From Acanthosoma haemorrhoidale (lineage: Eukaryota; Arthropoda; Insecta; Hemiptera; Acanthosomatidae): a stretch of DNA of 64,000 nt. The notes below the pieces were generated by a model. The model saw nothing but the letters and a program-made list of their open reading frames with translations, ran no database searches and was not told the DNA's origin. The stretch covers positions 122,757,866 to 122,821,865 of the forward strand of contig OV884011.1 of NCBI GenBank assembly GCA_930367205.1, written 5' to 3'. The position numbers and the translations under genes were made by a program. Shown here one piece after another: positions 48,371 through 57,858 of this stretch. Numbering within the stretch: the stretch's first letter is position 1; each line of letters begins with the position of its first letter.

Positions 48371-48529
48371 GTTATCGTTTCCCGGCTGTAGACAATCAAA
48401 AAGGAGAGAATAAGTATGGTAATATTACACACAGGTACGATTGTTAACTGACTTTATTATCTTCTTATCCTCTATCTATACACAGGCTTTGTTTACATTA
48501 ACAGTTTAGTCTTGCCACTAGCCAAAACA
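48371..48529 (-). repeat. 5' LTR of the 46-kb copy
   Basis: About 159 bp, from TGTTTTGGCTAGTGG next to a TATATATA run to CGGGAAACGATAAC before the primer-binding site. It resembles the element A LTR at both ends (CTAGTGG / CTAGCGG; GTCTACAGCCGGGAAACGAT / GTCTACAGCTGGGAGACGAT). Confidence 0.7.
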
Positions 48530-48539
48530 TATATATATA

Positions 48540-48724
48540 AGTTAATTGCCGGCGGTTAAGATAGATAAAAGAGAATAAGGGAAGAGGGAAATGCAACGAC
48601 ACACTCTGACTCCAGTGAAAGAGTGCTTTATTGTAGATGATAATTCTACATGTACAGGATTATGGGTGGTTTACATCTCTTGATCGTGTTAATATTCGAC
48701 ATAGTCATGCCTCTGGCTTTAACT
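48540..48724 (-). mobile_element. Solo LTR, AGTTAA...TTAACT, in a TA run
   Basis: 185 bp with TATATATA on both sides. Read on the minus strand it starts AGTTAAAGCC and ends CGGCAATTAACT. It has AATAAAGCACTC in the middle and a pyrimidine tract (CCTCTTCCCTTATTCTC) near the end. Size, ends and target match the solo LTR at 25364-25549. It directly abuts, through about 10 bases of TA, the 5' LTR of the 46-kb copy, in the same orientation. Confidence 0.55.
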
Positions 48725-48733
48725 TATATATAT

Positions 48734-50500
48734 AGTATAGTCATCAAAGACAGCTCTCTTTCTCTATTTTGGATCATTCACGGTTTGTGGAGCAGGTGGT
48801 TATTATATATACATTAATTATTATTTTTAATGATGCAAAAAATCAACATTTGTTTGCTTGAAATGTGGTATTAGAAGTGAATTCAAGTGGTAAACAAAAC
48901 TAGATCAAATTTTTCTCACATCCTTTAACTAGGAAAATAATTAAGAAAGTGAAATATCCTGTAAAAGTGTATTTGTCCCAAGTTAAACGTTATTGGGACC
49001 TCCATATTTTATTGAACTATGAAATCTATAAAAAGTTATCCATTGAAGATGGGAGAATATCCCAAAACGTTGTCAAAATAACAATAATTTTGTTTGTTGG
49101 CAGACAGTAGCGAGGGAAGAAGAACAAACTCTAAACAAAATATCTGGAAGTAACAAATTGATTTTGGAAAATCAAAATATAGGTTGAGGGACCGACAGTA
49201 CCTCAGTGCCTTCTACAAACTGCTGGGCCTACGTCGATCGTCCTTTTTTTTCTATGAGATGTCGCACTTGGATTTATTTTTATTTATATGGAAGATATGG
49301 TGAATGAATATGAAAGAAATTGTTTCAGTTGATAGGGGAGGTCACAAGACAAAATTGCATATATTTAATACATCGAAAACTGTTACAAAGAACAGATATT
49401 TTTGAAAAATAATGAAAAACTACTACCGAGGAAGCCTCTATATGTGAATAGGCCTTCTGGTGCATATAATATTGTTTATTATTTATGGAGATTGAAATTA
49501 GGATGTGAATAAATTATCACTGGGAGATACAGAAATATTTCCATAGAGGATGACAAGCAGCCTTGAGCCAGTGCTGTTAAGAACCGCTGGCAGTGAATTA
49601 TTAATATTCCACAGGGATCTTCAAGCCGCCTTCGAATTCCATAGCCCTCCCGTCCCTTCCTGATCAATCTTCTTCCCAACATAGCTTATGCTAATTTGGA
49701 TTAGCTACAAGACATTTCCCTTTCTAAGTTTCAAATGACGGTTTCATAAATGTTATACAAAAGATGCTTACAAAAGGCCGTCAATGATGAAAAACCTCAT
49801 TTCACAGTTGAAAATGATGAAAAACCTCACAGGAATGCATGCGTTGATAAACAATAAATATTTCAGGAAATGTATTTGCAAACCTGATGCACAACTACAT
49901 TTGCACCTATCTTTGGATTCCTCTGAAGGGTCAATATGCAGTGTTCATTAAAAGACTTAGAATTACATAGTCTGAAAATGAAAACGGATTTTTCTCTAAA
50001 ATTCCTTTTTTTTTCTTTAAAGAAACTACTGTAGAAGGAGGATATAGTATAACTTTAGTAATTAAAAAAAATCAATGGGTTTAACCAAGTTTATAGTAAA
50101 AATGTCGCAGGATACCCGAAATCCTAGTTCATATTCAGTTTCAGCAACCCTCAAAAAGCAAAAGGTAAAACGGTATAGAGTGGAAATACAAGATATAAAT
50201 GTGTACAGGGTAAATAAATTCTAAGCCGGTAATTGCTGCAAAATAGGTGTAACAAAAAACCAAAAGCCATTGCCACTCGGATATTCGGGTTCAGTGACTT
50301 CGAATACCACTGAATCAGTTTCTTTCTTTCAATTTCTTTTGTGGACATGTGATCTTGAAATTGTTTAAACTTTTGTGCAATTTTAAAAGTTCATGTTTTA
50401 ATTACCTTCAGACTTTTACAAAGTTAAATAAACTCAGTGTAACAGTGTAGTGGAAACAGACACTGTTAGAAGACCGAACCTGCAGAGGAGTGGGAGGAAT
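48734..50500. other. Non-coding stretch
   Basis: No gene recognised. The minus-strand frames 49479-49682 and 50151-50348 have no motif. Confidence 0.4.
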
Positions 50501-50773
50501 CTGTTACTACGTCGCAGGTAACGCTCAAATTCTTTGTTCAGAGACTGAAATAGGCAAATATTTGGACCACGGTCCAAATATGGACGATTTCTAGCTACCA
50601 AAAAGAGTATGCCGCAAGCGTACTCTCCCGAAGAACCCAGGAGTTCAAACTTCGAATTCTTTTTGAATTCTGCAGCCCAGCCAGAGGGTAGCACCTCTGC
50701 TGCCTCAGCAGCTCCCCCGACTTCCAAACCAAAATCACAGAGAGCCACCTGCCTCGAGATACAGGTACCATGA

Positions 50774-51131
50774 AGCCCGGTGGGTCCTCTACAAACACCT
50801 GAACAAGACCGAGCTTCCCAGAATTGCGCCTCTAAGACACACCTGGGATATCGACTACGCTGTCAATCAGCCTCAAGATGTCATCGACCGAGCCACCGAT
50901 GCCTCAATTCCGAAATTTGCTCCGGCACCACCTTCTCTGAGGAAACCACCGGAACACATCCTACAACTGATTAGACAGCGCAACAATATCAAGAACAGGT
51001 GGTTTAGAACCAGAAACGGGGACTTAAAACCAGTGTTGAATGCCCTCACAACACAACTAAAGTACCTGATGGCCAAGTGGAAAAACTCGGCATGGGAAGA
51101 CCGCCTCACGAGCCTACACGGCGATCACTAA
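50774..51131 (+). pseudogene. LINE linker between endonuclease and RT
   Basis: An open frame of about 118 codons without its own ATG. It reads ARWVLYKHLNKTELPR, TWDIDYAVNQPQDVIDRA, PPEHILQLIRQRN and KYLMAKWKNSAWEDRLTSL, then stops at TAA 51129-51131. This is the typical segment of jockey-type ORF2 between the endonuclease and RT domains. Confidence 0.8.
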
Positions 51132-51285
51132 TGCATGTGGAAACTGGTGAAGACCTGCCGATCCAAATAAGGGTGGCTGTAAATGGGTAATTCATCCCTC
51201 CCGCCGAACAGGCAGATCACTATGGCGCATTGAGTCAGGCCGAACCAATCAGAACCCTCGACCTCCACTCCCTCCCCCTCCCACC

Positions 51286-52480
51286 ATGACCGAAATTTAC
51301 ACGTCTCACTGGCAAGTGGCTCCATTCGTTCGGCGCACCAACGGGATCAAGGTACCAGGGGACGATGGGATACAAAACGTCTTACTAAAGCAGCTACCGA
51401 GGAAAGGAATATCCTATATCACCAAAGTTATAAATTCCTGCTTCAGACTTCACTATTTCCCTCAGATATGAAAGCACGCTGTGGTCGTTCCTCTCCTGAA
51501 ACCAGCGAAAAGTGGTTATGAGCCATCTCACTACCACTCTATTAGTCTGCTGACTCAGCTCTCGATGTTGTTCCAAAGAATCATCCACCTACATCTCTCC
51601 GAACACTGCGAGGCACATGAAGTCATCCCACCAGAGCAGACTGGTTTCAGTTCAGACTTAAGCGCGAACAACCAGCTGGTGAGACTGCAACACTACGTCG
51701 CGTCGAACATTTGGAGTAACAGAGCTACCTGTGGATTGCTCGAAAGCCTTTGACTCAGTGGACTGCTACACCCATCTTCACGTCTGAAGGAATTTGATTT
51801 CTCGGAACAGCTGCAGAACCTAATGATCGTATCTCACAGGCAGAACTTTCTCGGTTCGGATAGGCACCACGTCTACCACCAGAAAAAATACACTGCCGGT
51901 GAACCCCAAGGGTCAGTGCTAGGCCATCTGCTGTTCAACATATACACCGCCCACATCGTAGGAGCCTCTTAGCCCAACTGTGAGGTGTCGGCGTACGAGG
52001 ACGAAGTTCAAAGAATCGGCATTTACAGCACTAGCCTCAATCCCACCAGATCACTAAAATTTGCAGATCTAAAATTGCATCAGGGTTTACCTTGATGTTG
52101 AAGCTCAACGCCGTCAACATCAAGGTAAACCCGGCTAAGACACAAGGGATTGTTTTCCTTTGTGGACCTAGCAAACTACCAAAATCCTCCGTCTTAGACG
52201 GGAAAAGGTGTAACGTGAGCAACAAAATTTGCTACCTTGGTACTCTTGGTAGACATCTGTCTTTCACCACGCATCTCAGCAAGAAGTTGAAAAGTGTCAG
52301 GAAACCTTTGAGAGTCTAGGTCACCTACTTTACAGCCTGGCCATATCAATACGCCTCAAGCTACTGATATAACAAAGTGTCCTGAGACCGGCCCTAATGT
52401 ACGGGACTCCTTTGTATAGGTACCTAACCCCCAACACTCTAATAAGGCTGCAACATTTTCAGAATAGAGTCCTCCGCACC
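51286..52480 (+). pseudogene. LINE reverse transcriptase remnant
   Basis: RT blocks in order: KVPGDDGIQNVLLKQLP and ITKVINSCFRLHYFP, a TGA, VVVPLLKPAKSGYEPSHY, SLLTQLSMLFQRIIHLHL, PPEQTGFSSDLS, then after a frame change GEPQGSVLGHLLFNIYTAHI, AYEDE in place of the catalytic YADD, NIKVNPAKTQGIVF, KICYLGTLG, and LMYGTPLYRYL near 52400. The catalytic Asp pair is altered and several stops interrupt it, so it is inactive. The RT would copy LINE RNA at the nicked target. Confidence 0.85.
52083..52132. repeat. Perfect 19-bp inverted repeat inside the LINE
   Basis: GGGTTTACCTTGATGTTGA (52083-52101) is the exact reverse complement of TCAACATCAAGGTAAACCC (52114-52132), with a 12-base loop. The right arm is normal RT coding sequence (NIKVNP); the left arm looks like an inverted copy of it. 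Confidence 0.95.
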
Positions 52481-52960
52481 TCCCTCACGCATACCCCGTT
52501 CCACAGGATGAAATCAGCTGCAATACATGAAAAATGCTCACCATCCAAGATTTCATCAAGAGACGGCACATCAAATTTTTCGACTCTTTACGGCACTGTC
52601 ATAATCCTCTTTTCAGTGACCTACAACCCCCACCACTATAGATGGAAGCACTGCTGGTCCACAGAAGCAGATAGAACTTCTCGACCCCGAGCCCCCTGAC
52701 GGGGACTGAACGATGCACACTCAGCCGAGAGAAAGCAGTCGATCTTCCGGCTGATTCCACCTTAGCAAGATGGGAGCTCTTCTACAGGCAAGGTCGACAC
52801 CTCGGCCACCGGCCGACTCAGCCAGCCCCTGCCAGGGGCCACTCACACCGGGCCCGACCTGGTCGACTACAGACCCCTTAGGCTCAATCCTCGGTGGACT
52901 CTCACCACCGTCCCCGATATCACTCACACTTCGCTCGAGGTCCTCTACACTCCACATCCT

Positions 52961-55900
52961 TCAAATGGGACATTCCCTAGTGAAAGGCTATTACCAATCC
53001 AAGACAAGTATCCTTTTTATTTTTCGCTTATCCTATTTGTATTATTTTGAGAGATATGAAGAAAGAAAAAAAAAATTCTTTTGTTACCTAACATCTCTTC
53101 AGTTTCTTTCCCTAGTGTAATTGATGTTAAAAAGTTATATACAAAAAAAAAAAAGACTTTTGGCGTAATGAAAAATGGTGACGATAATGCATCAATATCG
53201 TACCTTTGATCAACTAGTTTTACATTTAGATCAGAAATGATATTTTAGTAATATGTATTGGTCTTATATAAATGTTCGATAATTCGAAGCATGATATGGC
53301 GAGAAAGCCTTTTGAACTTCATGCTGTAACAGTTAAAACCAATAAAAGACACAAAGAGGATATGTTAGGGATCCGCGTATACTTTATTAACAATTTCATA
53401 GCAGTGTGGTGTAGAGTTTGTGTTCAATGTACATGTATGGAGGGCCAATTATAGACATGTAATGCCTGTTAATAAGTGACAGCTGCTTAAGACCGGCAGC
53501 TAAAACCTTAGGAGGGTTTTCCATAAGCGATGATGTAAGCTCACAAAAGTTTGATAGTGATCCAGATTCACAGAGAAACGGAAAAAAAACAAATAAAATT
53601 AAAAAAATCTTACGCTAACTAAACTAATCTGAATCTTATACTAAATTTATTCTGATTATTTTTGTTATTGAAAATCTTTTTAAAAAAATGATTTGTTTTT
53701 GATTCCGTGTTTAATACGCCCTTAACAATAGAGACAAAATTTTCAGATGAAGTTAGAGAAACGAGACCACCTTTTTTTACTTTGTATTTTTTTCTGTTAC
53801 TTACAGTTATTACCTCTTATCAGGTACATCTTAATCTTTCCGAATTCGGATCTTACTGAAAACGCATTAAAACTTTTTCTTTGTTATGAATATTTTCACA
53901 ATTTCACAATCCAGACAAACAAAAAGGTGGAAGGCAATTACTCCATACCTTTTTTTCTCATTGGAATTGGTTTATGATTTAATTGAGCCGGAAGGAAACA
54001 GATAAAGCAGTTACTCTGGACTTGGAAAGCAGACTGGGAAGGGCTGGGCGTGTGGGACCTCATGGCTGGTGAACAATGAAGCCAAAACGCTATAGCTAAA
54101 ACCCTAAAAGGAACCCCGCTGTTTATACCCGTCCAGATTTATTGCCTGAAAGTAATTTTGTTGATGTTGTTCAAAAGGACTTCTACTGTCGGACAAGTTT
54201 TTCTCTTTCATAACAGATAGTCGTAAACTTTTAGTGCGGTGACACGCTTTGGTACAACGAGTAAATGATTGCTGTTGGGAGTTTTTTAATGAGCTTAATG
54301 GTTAGGGGGACTTTTCATTGTAATACAATCAATTTTTTTCAATTGGATAAAGTTCGCAATGTTCTATTCAATTATAGGCTCTTTTCAATTTACACCTCCT
54401 CTATCGTAAACAAAGCTTTTTATAAAAAAATCAGCAAACTGACATTAATATTGATTCAACTGTGATGCTGTCGGTTATAAAGGGTATTACAATTAATTTC
54501 ATATGGCAAAGGAACTAAAATATCATCCTTGTGACAATTCTTGACACAATGAGTCACTACCATGGTTATGATGTGAGGAGCTGATATCAAACATGATAAA
54601 TCCTAGAATCGGTATAGTTTATTTCTTTTTTTCAGAACAACCAGTCAGTTTCTTCCATGCCGAAATGAACCCGCTCTAAAGACATAGGACAGGAGATCCA
54701 TATCTAGCCAATATTAGAGTCATATAAAAGTCAGAAGCTATTTTTTTATGGGAACACAAGATACTGGATGAACAAATCAAGAGGTTCTCCATTTTTGTCC
54801 TCCACTGCATTGTCCTAATTTTTTTAAAGGTAGGAAACGCCTTATTTAAACAAAGAATGTTTAGCTCGTAATATTTGTTCATTCAATATGCAATTTAAAA
54901 ACAAAAATTCATCTATAGCATAACTGTAGTGGCGATGAAGTATGTTTAAAGGAAAACTAGACAATAAAAGTTTTGGCAAATCTTTTTCAAGTTTAAAAGT
55001 AATAAATTAGTATTTCTATAATAAAAATAATAATTGGATGGAAAAAACTTCAACTTAAAATATAATTAGATTTCTTCAAGGACTAAGTAATTTTTATTCT
55101 GGAGTTGGAACATGGAACTCTGACTAAGTCATTATTTATTTTTCAGTGTTTTGGTTGCCTAAAAAATAAAATTGCATACAATGTAATTGGAATTTTCCTT
55201 GGATTACTTTCTATAAAATAGTTAAAGTTTAGCTTTTACACTTGATGTTTACGATTTATTTGTCTTTGTTCTGTTGAATAAAATGAATGAAGGTAAATTT
55301 GGTTAAAAACTCATAATCGATACATTATAGAATGCTGTTAAGTTGGTTTCCAATCATTTTCATTCAACATTTCATTTATGAACATCGTAGGTTTTTATTA
55401 CTACCCCTCGCCCATTTGGCTACAATTATGCCACCCGCAGTCTGGATCTATAGTTTTTGTTATAAAACAGTAATTAATATTTAACTCTGGTTTATATTTT
55501 TGGTGGTCTTTTGTTAATATTCTTTGGAAATGATGTAAATCATCTTGAATATTACAAGTAATATCAAAGTATGCATAAATATCTTTAGTAGAAAGCTGAA
55601 AAATGAAGACAGAGTCAATTTTTTTCCTCTATTCTGTATTTTTTTCCTTTGAAGGAACATGTACAGTTGAATTTATTATATCAATGATTTCTTGTTATAG
55701 ATCCCGGAAGTTCTTAATTGATACCGTCAACAATTAAATTTGTCGTTTCTTTGGAGAGAACTCATACACTTCACATGTGCATTGTTGTATTTCTCCACAT
55801 TTTCTTTAACGTTGAAACGATCGGTTAAGCCCTGTCATGTACGAATTTAGTACATTTGACATATTTTGATTTATTTAAGACCCAACATCTTCTTTAAAAT

Positions 55901-56951
55901 TAGCAAGGCATCTTTTTGATGTTTCCTAATCGTGTATGTTTTACATACTGGACGCATGTAAGATTGAATGCAATATTGTAAAAAAGGTATGGATGAGTTC
56001 TGAGTTATCACTATTACCATTTGATGCTTGTAATTTTTCTAGAGTAAATAATTTGAATATAAAACAATAACTCTATGACATATTCGAAGCTGTTTTTGCC
56101 GACGACATCCCTCATAGCATGTATGCATATTAACATAGCCGAATTCGAGCATATGAACTGGAATGAAATGAAAAAGCTCTTTATTCTGGAACATTGTCCA
56201 CTAAAAATGAAATAAAGAGACATGGTGTCTAGCTGATGGAGCGAAACGGAAGCAGAATGAGAGGTCAGTTGGTAAAGGGGTCTCATCTTCCAAGTAACTG
56301 GAGTGTGTTCATGCCAGGCGAAGTCGTCAAGGTCAAGACTTATAAATGAATATTACTATTAAAATTTATTAATATAACAGACTCATGTTTAAATTCAGAA
56401 ATATGATGGGAGAGATACGCTTTAAAGAAATACATTGAAATAAGTTCAAGACATTTCACTTTAAAGAAAAGGTAATTAACAGTTCAATTTTGGAAAGATA
56501 AGTTTTAACACAAATTGAGGCATATTTGCATTCATGGCATTGCGATTGGCTTCCATAGCTTATCGCCACTTAAGCAGTTATTTTCTAATTGGATAAAGTA
56601 TTTAAGACTGCTGAGATCGGACCTGAAGAAGTTGAGTTTTGCCTAGCTAAGCCTGATTCAGCTACTCGGCACGTAGTGGTTTTAATCTTTCTCTTTCTGA
56701 ATGCTCAACCTTTGAGACTAGATGCCGGTGAAGAATTTTTAAGGGCCGAAGTAACAATCTGTTTGAGTGATGGCTATTCATATTGTAAACAAAAAAACAT
56801 TTCCTATTGAAAGGTTCATGGGTATAGAGGGTATCTATACTGTAAATGCAGGTACTTTTTTCTCAAGTTCATATAACCACGATGACTTCAAAGTTACTTT
56901 TTGTATACTATATTTTATTCACATCAATTATGAAATTAATTGTATATATAT
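52961..56951. other. AT-rich non-coding stretch
   Basis: No gene recognised over 4 kb. A 73-codon frame at 56589-56810 (KVFKTAEIGPEEVEFCLAKP) has a plausible amino-acid composition, but I know no family for it and see no clear splice sites. Confidence 0.4.
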
Positions 56952-57562
56952 TGAAACCTACCTCTCTTTTTACCATTTCTTTTTCTACTTTATTGATCAA
57001 TTTACCTTAACTAATTTGGCAGGTCCGTCATGAGATCTTTAATTCAAATTGTTTTTATGTCTTCGACATAGGAAATTATCCCAATTGAATCGCCCGATCT
57101 CAAGGCTAATGTTGTAGTTATTAATAAATTTAGAAACTGGGAATGGTGAAATATATGTATATAAATAAAATGGTTATAACAAATAATTATAATTATATAT
57201 AGTGCTGACAAAAAGTATATAAAAATATTCAATTCCTTTTGAACAAGGATAGTTACTACTAATTACAAAAAAAACATGAAATTTGAGCTCAATTTCTTTT
57301 AATGGATCCATAATGAAAACAATAATAATATCACCCAATCGATGATCTTCCTTTTATCCAATCAACGTTACTTCTGCTGTTGGTTCTTCTCCTCTCTTGG
57401 TTGGTACCGCCAGTTCGGGAGCTTGCTAAGAATCCGCTCTTCTCGGCGGTCGTGCTAAGACTGACCCCTTATCTCATCCCCACTCCTAAGAGCATAAGGG
57501 AAGATGCTGACCAGGTGGGAGGGTTGCTGGTTATGATATTCTCAAATATCACGAATGTTACA
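56952..57562 (-). repeat. LTR-like repeat R, left copy
   Basis: 611 bp, direct repeat of 62941-63626. On the minus strand it begins TGTAACATTC and ends GTAGGTTTCA. It has a TATA-like ATTTTTATATACTTTTTG in the middle and AATAAAG about 50 bases before its end, so it reads as an LTR. Both edges touch TATATA runs. No coding region belongs to it. Confidence 0.6.
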
Positions 57563-57570
57563 ATATATAT

Positions 57571-57858
57571 TGTACTCTAGTATTTTAGGTTAGGTTCAGG
57601 GTAATAAAATTTAACGATATTGACATCCACTGCTAAGGAACACTTCTTTATTTAGTTTTAACAGAAACAAAATACAACACTATAAAAACTGAGAGAGAGA
57701 TTTTTCTCAAGTCCTTCTATCTCCACACTTGGCACTTGACTATCTACAACAAACACAATCTCACACACAAGCTTCAGTTAATACCTTAATCCGTTAAGGT
57801 TAAGTTAATTCGTCAGCACTGGACGGACGAAACCTCAGCGATCAATAAGGCCGTTACA
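57571..57858 (-). repeat. 3' LTR of element B
   Basis: 288 bp. On the minus strand it starts TGTAACGGCCTTATTG and ends CTAGAGTACA. The pol stop codon (57854-57856) lies inside its first five bases. Confidence 0.95.

Larger units (their letters stand above)
45605..48529 (-). mobile_element. Deleted Ty3/gypsy element, relative of element A
   Basis: On the minus strand it runs 5' LTR (48529-48371), primer-binding site, gag, protease, RT, part of RNase H, part of integrase, then breaks off without a 3' LTR. Two internal deletions are visible against element A. One runs from MPFG in RT to the CMERLQ segment (about 460 bp). The other runs from the end of RNase H to ALEIRWHL of integrase (about 1 kb). 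The order is the same as in element A, and the sequence is clearly diverged. Confidence 0.88.
50500..52960 (+). mobile_element. Jockey-clade non-LTR retrotransposon (LINE), decayed
   Basis: A long stretch of higher GC with the order endonuclease end, linker, RT, RT thumb and C-terminal part, all on the plus strand and broken by stops and frame changes. The N-terminal endonuclease and ORF1 are not recognisable, so the copy is probably 5' truncated, as usual for LINEs. An A-rich tract near 53060-53075 may mark the 3' tail. Confidence 0.85.
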
